Numbered from the stretch's first letter, positions 1 to 10,495 are shown. The stretch is DNA of 64,000 nucleotides from Cytobacillus stercorigallinarum (GCF_014836495.1 NZ_JACSQT010000001.1:496001-560000); one strand, 5' to 3'. Translations and numbers: made by a program. The notes: generated by a model from the sequence alone, not told the origin.

Positions 1-273
1 AAGGAAAATGGATTAAGCAGAAAAATTGTTGGGATTGAAATGATTGATCGTGGGATTCCTCGCCATAGTTATGCAGTTTATGCTGGTGACCAACTGATTG
101 GTGAAGTTACTACGGGTACACAATCTCCTACTTTAAAGAAAAATATCGGCTTAGCCCTTCTGGACAGTTCATACACAGCGCGAGATTCTGAAGTGGAAGT
201 TGAAATTCGTAATAAGCGTGTACGTGCCAAAGTAGTGGCAACACCGTTTTATAAAAAAGAGAAAAAGAACTAA
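1..273 (+). CDS. gcvT: Aminomethyltransferase (glycine cleavage T protein), 3' end only
   Basis: The reading frame is open from base 1 to a TAA at 271-273, so only the last 90 residues of GcvT are in the window. T protein transfers the aminomethyl group from the lipoylated H protein to tetrahydrofolate, releasing ammonia. The visible part is the C-terminal barrel domain, with the stretch [19 protein letters not shown] that is typical of bacterial GcvT. It lies 21 bp upstream of gcvPA, and the gcvT-gcvPA-gcvPB order is the usual Bacillus operon. Any glycine riboswitch would lie upstream, outside the window. Identification comes from family recall plus the operon context. Confidence 0.95.
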   Translation, partial: KENGLSRKIVGIEMIDRGIPRHSYAVYAGDQLIGEVTTGTQSPTLKKNIGLALLDSSYTARDSEVEVEIRNKRVRAKVVATPFYKKEKKN

Positions 274-294
274 CTAATCAGGGGGAGAGAAGCG

Positions 295-1641
295 ATGAAA
301 CACCGTTATTTACCGATGACTGATTCTGATCAAAAAGAAATGCTTGAAGCAATCGGAGTCAATACAATTGATGATTTATTTAGTGATATTCCTGAAAGCG
401 TACGTTTTCAAGGGGAATATAATATTAAACCAGCTAAAACGGAACCTGCTTTAATGAAGGAATTGATGCTCCTATCACAAAAAAATGCAGATTTAAAAAC
501 AAATACTTCATTCTTAGGTGCAGGTGTTTACGATCATTATATGCCAGTGATTGTTGATCATGTGTTATCTCGTTCAGAGTTCTATACTGCTTATACACCA
601 TATCAACCGGAAATTTCCCAAGGTGAGTTACAAGCGATTTTTGAATTCCAGACAATGATATCTGAATTAACAGGAATGGATGTAGCGAATTCATCTATGT
701 ATGATGGTGGGACGGCACTTGCGGAAGCTGCTATGTTAGCAACGGGACATACAAAACGTAAAAAAGTATTGATTTCAAGTACGGTACACCCTGAATCAAA
801 AGCTGTAGTTCAAACTTATGCAAAAGGCCAATATATTGATGTAGTTGAGATCCCAAACAAAGATGGATTAACAGATATGAGCGCACTAAAAGATATGATT
901 GGTGATGACATTGCCGCAGTAGTCGTGCAATATCCTAACTTTTTTGGAAGAGTGGAGCCACTTGCTGAATTAGAAGAAGTGATTCATGCGCATAAATCCT
1001 TATTTGTTGTTTCAAGTAATCCCCTATCCTTAGGTGTGTTAACACCTCCTGGAAAATTTGGTGCAGATATCGTTGCTGGCGATGCGCAAGTCTTTGGTAT
1101 TCCTACTGCGTTTGGCGGCCCTCACTGTGGTTACTTTGCGGTGACAAAGAAACTTATGAGAAAAGTACCTGGACGTTTAGTAGGGCAAACGGTTGATGAA
1201 AACGGACAACGCGGATTCGTACTTACACTTCAAGCAAGAGAACAACATATCCGTAGGGATAAAGCTACGTCTAATATATGTTCAAACCAAGCTTTAAATG
1301 CGCTAGCTGCATCTGTTGCTATGACAGCTCTAGGTAGAAAAGGTGTCAAGCAAATGGCGATAGATAATATCCAAAAGGCGCATTATGCAAAAGAACAATT
1401 TAAAAAAGCAGGATTTGATATTACTTTTGAGGGTAGTTCATTTAACGAGTTTATTATTAAATGTAATCGCCCGGTTCGTGAGGTAAATCAAGCATTACTT
1501 AAAAAGAATATTATTGGTGGTTATGATTTAGGAAGAGATTATAATGAATTAGCTCATCATATGCTTATTGCTGTAACTGAATTAAGAACAAAAGAAGAAA
1601 TTGATACATTTGTGGCAGAAATGGGGGATTACCGTGCATAA
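295..1641 (+). CDS. gcvPA: Glycine dehydrogenase (decarboxylating) subunit 1
   Basis: 448 residues, the usual length for the N-terminal half of a two-subunit P protein. With GcvPB it decarboxylates glycine and loads the aminomethyl group onto the lipoyl arm of GcvH. The ATG at 295 follows a GGGGGAGAG ribosome site. The start [20 protein letters not shown] and the [20 protein letters not shown] region are characteristic. The PLP-binding lysine is not in this subunit but in GcvPB. The 3' end overlaps gcvPB by 8 bp, so the two subunits are probably made by coupled translation. Confidence 0.96.
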   Translation: MKHRYLPMTDSDQKEMLEAIGVNTIDDLFSDIPESVRFQGEYNIKPAKTEPALMKELMLLSQKNADLKTNTSFLGAGVYDHYMPVIVDHVLSRSEFYTAYTPYQPEISQGELQAIFEFQTMISELTGMDVANSSMYDGGTALAEAAMLATGHTKRKKVLISSTVHPESKAVVQTYAKGQYIDVVEIPNKDGLTDMSALKDMIGDDIAAVVVQYPNFFGRVEPLAELEEVIHAHKSLFVVSSNPLSLGVLTPPGKFGADIVAGDAQVFGIPTAFGGPHCGYFAVTKKLMRKVPGRLVGQTVDENGQRGFVLTLQAREQHIRRDKATSNICSNQALNALAASVAMTALGRKGVKQMAIDNIQKAHYAKEQFKKAGFDITFEGSSFNEFIIKCNRPVREVNQALLKKNIIGGYDLGRDYNELAHHMLIAVTELRTKEEIDTFVAEMGDYRA

Positions 1642-3094
1642 CGAAAACCAGGCGCTCATTTTTGAGCTAAGTAAACCAGGGAGAATCGGCTATAGCCTTC
1701 CAGAGATGGATATTCCAGAAGTAGAATTATCTGATTTGCTCCCAGCCGAATATATTCGTCAAGAGGACGCGGATCTACCTGAAGTATCTGAACTTGATAT
1801 TATGCGTCATTATACGGCTTTATCTAAGCGTAACCACGGAGTAGATTCTGGTTTTTATCCGCTTGGGTCTTGTACGATGAAATATAATCCTAAAGTAAAT
1901 GAGAATGTAGCACGCTTTAACGGCTTTGCTCATTTACACCCATTACAAGACGAAAGCTCTGTTCAAGGTGCGATGGAGTTGTTATATGATTTACAAGAGC
2001 ATTTAATTGAGATTACAGGAATGGACGAAGTCACTCTACAACCGGCAGCAGGAGCCCATGGGGAGTGGACTGGGTTGATGATGATTCGTGCCTATCATGA
2101 AGCAAATGGTGATTTTAACCGTACAAAAGTCATTGTTCCAGATTCAGCGCATGGTACAAACCCTGCCTCAGCAACTGTGGCGGGCTTCGAAACCTTAACA
2201 GTTAAGTCTAATGATCAAGGCTTGGTCGATTTAGAAGATTTAAAAAGAGTGGTAGGCGATGATACAGCTGCGCTTATGCTAACAAATCCTAATACGTTAG
2301 GCTTGTTTGAAGAAAATATTCTTGAAATGGCAGAAATCGTCCATGGAGCAGGCGGGAAACTGTATTATGATGGAGCAAACTTAAATGCTGTTTTATCTAA
2401 AGCAAGACCAGGTGATATGGGATTTGACGTTGTTCATTTAAATTTGCATAAAACATTTACTGGTCCCCATGGTGGAGGAGGACCCGGATCAGGTCCTGTT
2501 GGGGTAAAAGAAGACTTAATTCCTTATTTACCTAAACCAATCTTAGTGAAAACAGACGAAGGTTACACATTTAATTATGACCGTCCACATTCAATTGGAA
2601 GAGTAAAGCCTTATTACGGTAACTTCGGCATCAATGTCCGTGCCTATACGTATATTCGTTCGATGGGGCCAGATGGTTTGAAAGCTGTTACTGAAAATGC
2701 AGTACTTAATGCCAATTATATGATGCGCAAGCTAGCGCCAGCGTTCGATCTACCATATGATAAACACTGTAAACATGAGTTTGTACTAAGTGGAAGACGC
2801 CAGAAAAAATTAGGTGTACGCACACTTGATATCGCGAAGCGTTTGCTTGATTTCGGTTATCATCCACCGACTATTTACTTCCCGTTAAATGTTGAAGAGT
2901 GTATGATGATTGAACCAACAGAGACTGAATCTAAAGAAACACTCGACAGCTTTATTGATGCGATGCTCCAGATTGCCAAGGAAGCTGAGGAAAACCCTGA
3001 GGTCGTACAAGAAGCGCCTCACACAACAGTAATTGGTCGTCTAGACGAGACTCTAGCAGCAAGAAAACCAGTATTACGTTATCAAAAAGACTGA
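1634..3094 (+). CDS. gcvPB: Glycine dehydrogenase (decarboxylating) subunit 2
   Basis: 486 residues from a GTG at 1634, placed 6 nt after GGGGGA inside the end of gcvPA. A longer frame opens at 1601, but the GTG fits the family N terminus (V/M-H-N-x-x-Q-A-L-I-F). This subunit carries the PLP lysine, Lys273 in the motif [17 protein letters not shown]. It pairs with GcvPA to form the active P protein of the glycine cleavage system. It is the last gene of the operon and is followed by a strong terminator. Confidence 0.96.
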   Translation: MHNENQALIFELSKPGRIGYSLPEMDIPEVELSDLLPAEYIRQEDADLPEVSELDIMRHYTALSKRNHGVDSGFYPLGSCTMKYNPKVNENVARFNGFAHLHPLQDESSVQGAMELLYDLQEHLIEITGMDEVTLQPAAGAHGEWTGLMMIRAYHEANGDFNRTKVIVPDSAHGTNPASATVAGFETLTVKSNDQGLVDLEDLKRVVGDDTAALMLTNPNTLGLFEENILEMAEIVHGAGGKLYYDGANLNAVLSKARPGDMGFDVVHLNLHKTFTGPHGGGGPGSGPVGVKEDLIPYLPKPILVKTDEGYTFNYDRPHSIGRVKPYYGNFGINVRAYTYIRSMGPDGLKAVTENAVLNANYMMRKLAPAFDLPYDKHCKHEFVLSGRRQKKLGVRTLDIAKRLLDFGYHPPTIYFPLNVEECMMIEPTETESKETLDSFIDAMLQIAKEAEENPEVVQEAPHTTVIGRLDETLAARKPVLRYQKD

Positions 3095-3134
3095 TATATA
3101 AATCACTCATACAAATAGGTACTAGGTCTATATA

Positions 3135-3177
3135 AAACGTGAACAAATTCATTTATGTGTATTTGTTCGCGTTTTTT
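3135..3177 (+). terminator. Terminator of the gcv operon
   Basis: A 14-position stem (3135-3148 with 3161-3174, one mismatch) is followed by a run of T. It lies 41 bp after the gcvPB stop codon. Confidence 0.85.
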
Positions 3178-3380
3178 TATCGGGACATTTATCGTAACAG
3201 GAGGTAATAGATAGTAGATTGAAAGGAAAGGACTGAGCTTATTCTTCTCATAAAAAGGAAAAATGGTCAGTTTATTAGTAGGTATATGGGGGACTTTTTT
3301 GCATTTTATAAATGGTCTAACGTGGTTTGTTATATGGGATTTTTTCAGAGGGAAGAGGGTTTTTACAAATGACAAAATGG

Positions 3381-3412
3381 GAAAAAACCACCCGTTTTAA
3401 GTCGGGCGGTTT
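3381..3412 (-). terminator. Terminator of yqhL
   Basis: Read on the minus strand, AAACCGCCCG pairs with CGGGTGGTTT and is followed by six T. It lies just beyond the yqhL stop. Between this and the gcv terminator (about 3178-3380) no gene was recognised. Confidence 0.8.
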
Positions 3413-3419
3413 GAGAGAT

Positions 3420-3803
3420 CTATTTTTTAGATTTAATTTTCCCGCCCCATTTTTTGAAGCCGCCTTGTAAATGAGAGAGATCTTTGTATCCTTTTCGATA
3501 CAATAGTTGAGCGGCTCTACCGCTTCTCATTCCACTCTGGCAGTATAAATAGACAGGCTTATCTTGACGAAGTTCAACAAGTCTTGTTTTTAACTGAGAT
3601 AGGGGAATATTTCTAGCACCTAAAATATGTCCACCTTCATATTCATTTGGTTCGCGCACATCAATCAATTGTGCTTTACGATATCCTTCTCTGAATTCTT
3701 GTTCTGATAATGTTTTTACAATTCTCTTTTGATACAACCTTGTGATTACTGTGTAGACAATAATAGCACCGATTATAATTAATAAAAAATATAGAGTAGA
3801 CAA
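3420..3803 (-). CDS. yqhL: Membrane-anchored rhodanese-like protein YqhL
   Basis: About 127 residues: one N-terminal membrane segment (LYFLLIIIGAIIVYTVI) followed by a single rhodanese domain with the active-site loop YLYCQSGMRSGRA, where the cysteine would carry persulfide sulfur. The sulfur acceptor is not known. The frame opens at an ATG (3827), but GAAAGGAG sits about 10 nt before an in-frame TTG at 3803, so the TTG start is preferred. It is transcribed divergently from lipM, as in B. subtilis. Confidence 0.88.
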   Translation of the reverse strand: MSTLYFLLIIIGAIIVYTVITRLYQKRIVKTLSEQEFREGYRKAQLIDVREPNEYEGGHILGARNIPLSQLKTRLVELRQDKPVYLYCQSGMRSGRAAQLLYRKGYKDLSHLQGGFKKWGGKIKSKK

Positions 3804-3950
3804 ATCATATTTGCTCCTTTCAAACATTGCTTACGCCAAGATATATTATATAAGTTTTTCATAGGTTTAGTAAAGGACAAGTACGAGAAAATTGTAATGA
3901 AAACTTAATGAAGCACACTTTTTTGCCCATTTAGCAAAGGCAAAATAATC

Positions 3951-4026
3951 TTTCCATATAAGCGCTCAAATTTTGATCGCTTTATCGGTTGCAAGAACGA
4001 ATTGTTTTTTACAACAATATGGAAAG
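3951..4026. repeat. Separated 10-bp inverted repeat between yqhL and lipM
   Basis: CTTTCCATAT (3951-3960) is exactly mirrored by ATATGGAAAG (4017-4026), 56 bp apart, in the 313-bp divergent intergenic region. It could be a pair of operators or a long hairpin; nothing identifies a regulator. Confidence 0.4.
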
Positions 4027-4116
4027 AAGAATGTATGACTTTTTTTTCTGGTCGAATTTTGATAGACTAAAATACGCTTAAACGTTTACTAAAAATAGAA
4101 GTAAAAGAGGGTTATT

Positions 4117-4953
4117 ATGGGGAAGGAAGTATGGCGATTTATCCATTCAGGTATGGGTTCTCCATCATTTAATATGGCTTTAGATGAAGCTTTATTAGAT
4201 TGGAATAGCGAAGGGAAAATACCACCAGTGATTCGTTTCTATGGGTGGAACCCAGCCACACTATCTATCGGATATTTTCAAAAAGTTGATAAGGAAATTA
4301 ACCTTGAAGCTGTAAAGGAAAATGGCTTAGGTTTTGTTCGTAGACCTACAGGTGGTCGTGGTGTTCTTCATGAACATGAGCTGACTTATAGTGTAATTGT
4401 TCCTGAAGAACATCCACAAATGCCGAAAACAGTTACTGAGGCTTATCGTGTGATTTCAGAAGGGGTATTACGAGGTTTTCAACAACTAGGATTAGAAGCA
4501 TACTTTGCTGTACCTCGTTCAAAGGAAGAAAAAGAAATGCTAAAGAATCCTCGTTCATCCGTTTGTTTTGATGCACCAAGTTGGTATGAATTAGTTGTAG
4601 AAGGTCGTAAAGTAGCAGGTAGCGCCCAAACAAGGCAAAAAGGTGTGATTCTACAACATGGTTCCATCTTACTTGATTTAGATGAGGATAAATTATTTAG
4701 TCTGTTTAACTATTCAAGCGATCGCGTGAGAGAAAGAATGCAACGAGCATTTAGTAGTAAAGCGGTAGCAATTAATGAACTTACCGATCGAACAATTACT
4801 TATGGAGATGCAGTAGTGGCTTTTAAAAAGGGGTTTGAAGAAGGACTTGATATCATTCTAGAGCCTTATGAGCTTAATGCAGAAGAAATGGCTTATGTTG
4901 AAAAGCTGGCAAAAGAAAGATATGAAAATGATGAATGGACATTTAAACGATAA
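4117..4953 (+). CDS. lipM: Octanoyl-[GcvH]:protein N-octanoyltransferase LipM
   Basis: 278 residues, the same length as B. subtilis LipM. It transfers octanoate from acyl carrier protein to the H protein, the first step of lipoate assembly. Features are the biotin/lipoate ligase fold motif [19 protein letters not shown], the catalytic Cys150 in [12 protein letters not shown], and the lysine in GRKVAGSAQ. Its neighbourhood fits its role: GcvH serves the adjacent glycine cleavage system, and the lipoylated E2 of the bkd complex lies further along. The ATG at 4117 follows AGAGGG. Confidence 0.95.
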   Translation: MGKEVWRFIHSGMGSPSFNMALDEALLDWNSEGKIPPVIRFYGWNPATLSIGYFQKVDKEINLEAVKENGLGFVRRPTGGRGVLHEHELTYSVIVPEEHPQMPKTVTEAYRVISEGVLRGFQQLGLEAYFAVPRSKEEKEMLKNPRSSVCFDAPSWYELVVEGRKVAGSAQTRQKGVILQHGSILLDLDEDKLFSLFNYSSDRVRERMQRAFSSKAVAINELTDRTITYGDAVVAFKKGFEEGLDIILEPYELNAEEMAYVEKLAKERYENDEWTFKR

Positions 4954-4955
4954 TA

Positions 4956-4997
4956 AATTCGACTCGCTCTTTTAACAGAGTAGAGTCGAATTGTTTT
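4956..4997 (+). terminator. Terminator of lipM
   Basis: AATTCGACTC (4956-4965) pairs with GAGTCGAATT (4983-4992), with further inner pairing GCTCT/AGAGT, followed by a T-rich stretch. Confidence 0.75.
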
Positions 4998-5119
4998 GTC
5001 TACTAGGTTTGAGAGAAACGACTTAAAGTGCAAGCCGTAAAATTGGTGAAAATCATTTATTTTATTCACTTAAATAAATAATTGCTCACGTTTTCGAGTG
5101 CTTATCCTCTTTCTTATAT

Positions 5120-5182
5120 TTGACAAAATAAAAATAACACAATATATAGTGTCAGATTTTATAAAGTAGGTACTATATGTTG
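5120..5182 (+). promoter_or_regulatory. nrdJ promoter with two NrdR boxes
   Basis: TTGACA (5120-5125), a 17-bp spacer and TATATA (5143-5148) form a good SigA-type promoter. A perfect-looking NrdR box, ACACAATATATAGTGT (5137-5152), covers the -10 region. A second, weaker box, TACTATATGTTGATTA, is centred 33 bp downstream (about three helical turns). Paired boxes at this spacing are the known arrangement for the ATP/dATP-sensing repressor NrdR at ribonucleotide reductase genes. The 5' leader to the ATG at 5298 holds nothing else recognised. Confidence 0.75.
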
Positions 5183-5297
5183 ATTATTGAGGTTTATTTG
5201 TGATAACGTAAGGGTATTCTCTAAAAACAATATTAAAAGCATATATGATGTAAACATAAAGAGAAATAAATTTTTAATGATTGAAGGAGTTGTCGTA

Positions 5298-8182
5298 ATG
5301 TCTGTTGCTGTTGGACAAGAATTAAAGTTAAATGTTGAGAGGTTAAATGAGGACATCCGCTTATTTCCACAAGTGCATCCTATTACTCCAGAGATGAAAT
5401 TAACCCACAAAGGTGTTTCCCGCCTAGTTATGCTTGATAGATATACATTTAAAGATACAGAAAAAGTAACGTTATCAGAAGGTGACTTTGTTGTTCTAAC
5501 GATTAAGGAAGATCCAAAGTTTCCTGCGCGAGGCTTAGGCTACATTGTAGAGATTGATTGGGAAAATAAAAAAGCAGTTGTTCAAGTTGAACAAGATTAT
5601 CGCGGCGTACTCGATAAACAAGAAGAGGTAGAAACGGGAATCATTGAACGTTCCTTAGACGTTATAGAGAAGCCGTTAGAAGTGTATTACGAGCAAATTG
5701 CTAAGCGCAATGCAACAGGATTGGCCTCGGTCGAAAGGACTGAAGAAAAACAGAAAGAATGGTTTGAAAAGTTTTATCAGGAATTAGCTGATTTGAACTT
5801 TATCCCAGCTGGTCGTGTCTTGTATGGTGCCGGTGCAGATACTGAGGTTACATACTTTAATTGCTATGTAATGCCGTTTGTACAAGATTCTCGTGAAGGG
5901 ATCTCTGAGCATCGTAAACAAGTCATGGAAATCATGTCTAGAGGTGGCGGTGTTGGAACGAATGGTTCGACATTAAGACCGCGTAATACACTAGCAAAAG
6001 GAGTGAATGGGAAATCTTCCGGTTCTGTTTCTTGGTTAGATGATATTGCGAAGTTAACACATCTCGTTGAACAAGGTGGTTCAAGAAGAGGTGCACAGAT
6101 GATAATGTTGGCGGATTAATTGATGCTGTAGTCCGCGTCATTCAAACCAATGAATGACTAGAAAATCGGGTGAATTGCGGGGATATCCTGTTAAAGGCAA
6201 AACTGCGACAACGTGACTGGCAACGGTGAGCGTGAACGCTATAAAAAATGTTTTGCATGGGACAATCCGCAGCCAAGCACCACTGGGCATAGGTAGTGGT
6301 GAAGGTTCAACGACTAGAGAGTGAGCCCCAACAATAAACTCTCAAATAGCGCCCGGCCCCCTTTACATAAGGGTGATGATATAGTCTAGTCCGACTGCTA
6401 AGAGCAGTGTAAATATCCTGAAAGGGACGGTAGTTAACGTGGCATCCTGATATTATTGAATTTATTATTTCTAAAATGCAAAATCCAAGAATCCTTCGTT
6501 TCTTACTTGAAAATACGGAAGATGAGACAATTAAACGTTATGCTAAGGAAAAACTAAAATTCACTCCATTTACAGAGCAAGAGATTGCCATGTATCAAGG
6601 AATAATTAATTATAAAACCATTCCTGGTTTAGGTGGATTTAATGAGAAAATCATTAAAGATGCAGAAGAAAAATTATTAATAGGTGGAACATATGCTGTC
6701 CATAATTCTGAATTCCTTACTGGAGCGAATATTTCCGTTTGTTTAACGAAGGAGTTTATGGAAGCAGTTGAAAATGATGGCGAATATGAACTTCGTTTCC
6801 CGGATGTAGAGAGTTATGATCGTGAGCAGATGGACAACTACAACCAACAATGGCATGAAGTTGGCGATGTGCGTGAATGGGAAAAGTTAGGTCACGGTGT
6901 TCGTGTATATCGTAAAATTAAAGCAAAAGAGCTTTGGAACTTAATTAATATTTGTGCAACTTATTCAGCTGAACCTGGTATCTTCTTCATTGATAACGCG
7001 AATGATATGACCAATGCGAAAAGCTATGGCCAAAAGGTAGTAGCAACAAACCCTTGTGGCGAACAGCCATTAGCTCCTTATAGTGTTTGTAATCTAGCAG
7101 CAGTGAACTTAGCTGAAATGGCTGACAAGGAAAATAAAACAGTTGATTTTGCCAAGTTGGCGAGAACTGTCGAGATTGGCGTACGTATGCAAGATAACGT
7201 TATCGATGCTACACCTTATTTCCTTGAAGATAATAAAAAACAAGCTTTAGGTGAACGTCGAGTTGGCTTAGGTGTAATGGGACTGCATGATTTATTAATT
7301 TATTGTGAAACAGAGTATGGCTCTAAAGAAGGTAATGTGTTAATTGACCAAGTGTTTGAAACGATTGCAACAACGGCTTATCGTGCATCGGTAGAAATCG
7401 CTAAAGAAAAAGGCAGCTTCCCATTCTTAAACGGAGAAACAATGGAGGAAACGAACCGCTTAAGAAAAGCCTTTATCGAAACAGGATATATGGAAAAAAT
7501 GCCGGCTGATATCAAGCAGGCTATTCTAGAAACGGGTATTCGTAATTCTCATTTATTAACAGTTGCTCCAACCGGTTCAACAGGGACAATGGTTGGTGTT
7601 TCTACAGGATTAGAACCATATTTCTCATTCTCTTATTTTAGAAGTGGTAGACTTGGTAAATTCATTGAAGTAAAAGCTGATATTGTGCAAGAATATTTAG
7701 ATCGTCACCCAGAGGCGGACCCTGAAAACTTACCAAACTGGTTTATTGCTGCAATGGATTTAGCGCCTGAAGCACATGCTGACGTGCAATGTGTGATTCA
7801 ACGTTGGATTGATAGCTCTATAAGTAAAACAGTGAATGCGCCTAAAGGTTATAGTGTAGAACAAGTGCAAAAAGTGTATGAGCGTCTATACAAAGGCGGA
7901 GCAAAAGGCGGAACTGTATACGTGGATGGCTCAAGAGACTCTCAAGTATTAACTTTAAAAGCTGAAGAAAATTCTTTTGAGGAAGAAACTTTAGAACAGA
8001 AATCATCCAATAAACAGCATGTTGTACTTGTTGATACAATCAATGATTTACGTTCAACTGATGTCACTATTGGATCCGAAGTGGGTAATACTTGCCCTGT
8101 ATGCCGACAAGGGAAAGTAGAAGAAATTGGCGGCTGTAATACATGCACCAATTGTAATGCTCAATTAAAATGTGGGTTATAA
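5298..8182 (+). CDS. nrdJ: Adenosylcobalamin-dependent (class II) ribonucleotide reductase, split by a group I intron
   Basis: Two exons, 5298-6116 (273 codons) and 6440-8182 (581 codons with stop), join in frame to an 853-residue protein, as expected for class II reductases. The enzyme reduces ribonucleotides to deoxyribonucleotides using a cobalamin-generated thiyl radical. Visible motifs are Cys189 in FNCYVMPFV (redox pair), GGSRRGAQM at the exon junction, NPCGEQPLAPYSVCNL (radical cysteine, about residue 479), and a C-terminal tail with CPVC and CNTCTNC (thioredoxin-facing or zinc-ribbon cysteines). The start at 5298 follows GAAGGAG; an upstream in-frame start at 5187 lacks a ribosome site. 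Without splicing, translation stops just after residue 273. It sits where B. subtilis has mntR. Confidence 0.93.
6117..6439 (+). ncRNA. Group I self-splicing intron in nrdJ
   Basis: The 323-nt insert has classic group I core sequences: GACAATCCGCAGCCAAGC (6261-6278) and GGTTCAACGACTAGAG (6304-6319), with a P8-like hairpin ACCACT/AGTGGT between them. The splice sites follow the rules. The 5' exon ends in GCGGAT, which pairs with the guide GTCCGC at 6131-6136 (terminal U opposite G), and the intron ends in G at 6439 before the exon TGGCATCCTGAT. Removing exactly this stretch restores the frame. No homing-endonuclease frame is present, so it is probably immobile by itself. Confidence 0.93.
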
Positions 8183-8229
8183 GCTGCAAGCATGGAATGA
8201 AAGTGTAGTTTAGCTCACTAATCTAAATA

Positions 8230-8273
8230 AAAGCATGAACAAATTACTTAGTGAATTTGTTCATGCTTTTTTT
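8230..8273 (+). terminator. Terminator of nrdJ
   Basis: A perfect 16-bp stem (8230-8245 with 8254-8269) is followed by a run of T, 47 bp after the nrdJ stop. Confidence 0.9.
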
Positions 8274-8407
8274 CTGTCTGTAAAATCAAGAAAAGTAGCT
8301 TGACGGGGTGAATCAAGTACATACAACACAAGATGGTTTGTTTAGTTGAAAATGAAAAATTAGTCTCTAGCAACAGGTTTGCGCGTACAACTTCGCAAGA
8401 ATTCGAG

Positions 8408-8473
8408 AAGATAGCAGAGCAAAAGGAATTTGCTCGTGCATCGAAAGTGAAAAGAACAAAGATAGCAGAGCAA
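8408..8473. repeat. Two 15-bp direct repeats, 51 bp apart, in a 670-bp gene-free stretch
   Basis: AAGATAGCAGAGCAA occurs at 8408-8422 and 8459-8473, with looser similarity continuing afterwards (AAGGAAttTgC versus GGAAgTTtC). The surrounding 8274-8851 region has no convincing gene; a 61-codon minus-strand frame at 8589-8774 has no ribosome site. It looks like a degenerate intergenic repeat, family unknown. Confidence 0.45.
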
Positions 8474-8851
8474 GGAAGTTTCCTCAGCCTTCATGAGTAA
8501 AAGCCTTCCACTGATCATCAAACGTGAGATAAAAAAGAATGCTAGCACCACCATAAATCTAATTATATGCTCGAAAACTCCCCTCCCCTCAACCTAGAGA
8601 CTTAACATTCAATGTCTTCAGTTGTTTTCTCATCAACATTTGCTTCATAATATTGTCCTCTAAGCGAAAGTCCGTTTTATTTAAATCTTTAAACAATGGG
8701 TATCTTCTGAGCCCTTTTATTACCAAACGTCGGTTTCGTGATTTTCGTAAAAATCGGACTATTGCCAAGCTCAAGTGATTACAAATGTATTATAATGCTT
8801 TTTTCTTTTTGCAAAAGGATGTATGCAAATTAGAATGGGGTGGTTGTATAC

Positions 8852-9739
8852 ATGGAAATCGATGGTGTTTTTTCAGGAGGGGGCATAAAAGGGTTTGCTC
8901 TAATTGGTGCTCTTGCGGAAATTGAAAAACAAGGTTTCCAATTCAAACGTGTCGCTGGAACAAGTGCCGGTTCAATTATATCTGCATTAATTATCGCTGG
9001 CTACTCAAGTGAAGAGATAGAAAGAATGATGGACGATTTGGATTTAAAACTGTTTCTAGATAATAGAAAGTCCCTTATTCCTATCGCTGTAGCAAAATGG
9101 CTTTTTTTATTTTGGAGTTTAGGATTATATAAGGGAAATGAATTAGAAAAATGGATAGAAGCCCGTTTAGCAGCAAGGGGGATTCGAACATTTGCTGACG
9201 TGTCTCCGCTCTCTCTCCGCATTATTGCTTCAGACTTATCAAATGGGAGATTACTTGTACTACCAGACGACTTACCGAAGTACCAAATAGACCCAAATCG
9301 TTTTTCTGTAGCCAAGGCAGTGAGGATGAGCTGTAGTATGCCTTACTTTTTTGAACCTGTGAAAATTGGTGGCCGTGGCAAGCGTAATAATCTAATTGTG
9401 GACGGTGGCGTCTTAAGTAACTTCCCTATGTGGTTGTTCGATAAAGATAATGTGAAGAAAACGAGACCGGTTCTCGGGGTAAAATTGAGTAATAATAATA
9501 GTGAACAGCCTCCACGAAGAATAAAGAATGCCATTCAAATGTTTGAAGCATTATTTGAAACAATGAAGGATGCTCATGATTCTCGTTATATTTCGAGAAG
9601 TCATGAACAGAATGTTATTTTTGTTCCTACAGAAGGCGTTTTAGCGACAGAGTTTGAGTTAACTGAGGAAGGGAAGAAAGATTTACTGAAAGTTGGGAGG
9701 GAAAGAGCGAAAGAATTTCTTGCCACATGGACTTATTGA
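8852..9739 (+). CDS. yqhO: Patatin-like phospholipase family protein YqhO
   Basis: 295 residues from the ATG at 8852, about 10 nt after GGGGTGG. The patatin fold shows in the oxyanion loop FSGGGIKGFALIGAL near the start, the nucleophile elbow GTSAGS (Ser-Asp dyad serine) and the DGG motif VDGGVLSNFP. The family hydrolyses acyl esters of lipids; the substrate here is unknown. A hydrophobic stretch around residues 82-98 (AVAKWLFLFWSLGLY) could contact membrane. Same position as in B. subtilis. Confidence 0.9.
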   Translation: MEIDGVFSGGGIKGFALIGALAEIEKQGFQFKRVAGTSAGSIISALIIAGYSSEEIERMMDDLDLKLFLDNRKSLIPIAVAKWLFLFWSLGLYKGNELEKWIEARLAARGIRTFADVSPLSLRIIASDLSNGRLLVLPDDLPKYQIDPNRFSVAKAVRMSCSMPYFFEPVKIGGRGKRNNLIVDGGVLSNFPMWLFDKDNVKKTRPVLGVKLSNNNSEQPPRRIKNAIQMFEALFETMKDAHDSRYISRSHEQNVIFVPTEGVLATEFELTEEGKKDLLKVGRERAKEFLATWTY

Positions 9740-9781
9740 AAACAAAACCTAAAATCTGTCTATTGCCTGCGATCAGACATA

Positions 9782-9820
9782 AAAAATCGGACCTCTTATA
9801 AAGAAGCCCGATTTTTCTTT
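9782..9820. terminator. Bidirectional terminator between yqhO and yqhP
   Basis: AAAAATCGG (9782-9790) pairs with CCGATTTTT (9808-9816), with a T tract on each strand. It serves the convergent genes yqhO and yqhP and overlaps the yqhP C terminus. Confidence 0.8.
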
Positions 9821-10176
9821 TTGCCTTTTTTTCCTTCAATGACTGTTAGATGTACAGAGGTATTTCTTTTTGATTTTTTTATAGAAGTTAAAGTGCCTGG
9901 CTTACCTCTTCGGCTTGACGAAGTTTGATTCTCTTTATTTTTAAAACGTTTTTTTGATTTTTTAGCGGCTTGCGCAAATGCTTTTCGCTCACTCTTATTG
10001 GGACTTGATGACCCGCTAAGTTTCTGGACGACAAAATAGATAACGACCCCAACAAGCGCCATAATGGCTATACCTCGAAATAATCCGGCTGGGTCTTTAA
10101 TTAATTGAGAACCAAGCCCAATTATTGCAAGAAAAATAAGTGCGCCAAAAATATATAAGGATTTCCGATTCTTCAA
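9796..10176 (-). CDS. yqhP: Small membrane protein YqhP
   Basis: 126 residues from a TTG at 10176, preceded by AGGGAGGTGG at the right distance; the longer frame to 10239 lacks such a site. There are two hydrophobic segments (YIFGALIFLAIIGLG and GIAIMALVGVVIYFVV), then a strongly basic C-terminal half rich in Lys, Arg and Ser, probably facing the cytoplasm. Function unknown. The call rests on position (convergent after yqhO) and length. Confidence 0.75.
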   Translation of the reverse strand: MKNRKSLYIFGALIFLAIIGLGSQLIKDPAGLFRGIAIMALVGVVIYFVVQKLSGSSSPNKSERKAFAQAAKKSKKRFKNKENQTSSSRRGKPGTLTSIKKSKRNTSVHLTVIEGKKGKKKNRASL

Positions 10177-10495
10177 GAAAGCCACCTCCCTATGAGCATG
10201 ATGAGCATATTTGTAAGCTTTTAAACTTCGAAAGAGCAAAAAATCAATTTATAGCACCCTTTTAAAGTTATCTTACCCAATATTTGAGATTTCAAGCAGA
10301 ACTTATATAAGAAAAATATTATCTTAGACTATCTTGTACAATCAATAAGATTTTATATATAAATTTCTCTATTTTCACTGTGAAACCCTCTACAAATAAA
10401 TAAAAAACAAGAAAAAAATACGGAATTTAACAATTTTATGAAAGATGCAATGGTTTCTCCCTGCTTTGGACATAATAAGCACGGAGGTGAATCAT

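Noticed and set aside
3103..3375. 90-codon minus-strand gene between gcvPB and yqhL
   Set aside because: It runs through the gcv terminator and the yqhL terminator, and has no family resemblance.
6117..6439. Frameshifted or degraded nrdJ
   Set aside because: The break has group I intron core motifs and exact splice-site pairing, and removing 323 nt restores an uninterrupted class II reductase.
8589..8774. 61-codon minus-strand gene upstream of yqhO
   Set aside because: TTG start without a ribosome site, no recognisable family, and low-complexity basic composition.
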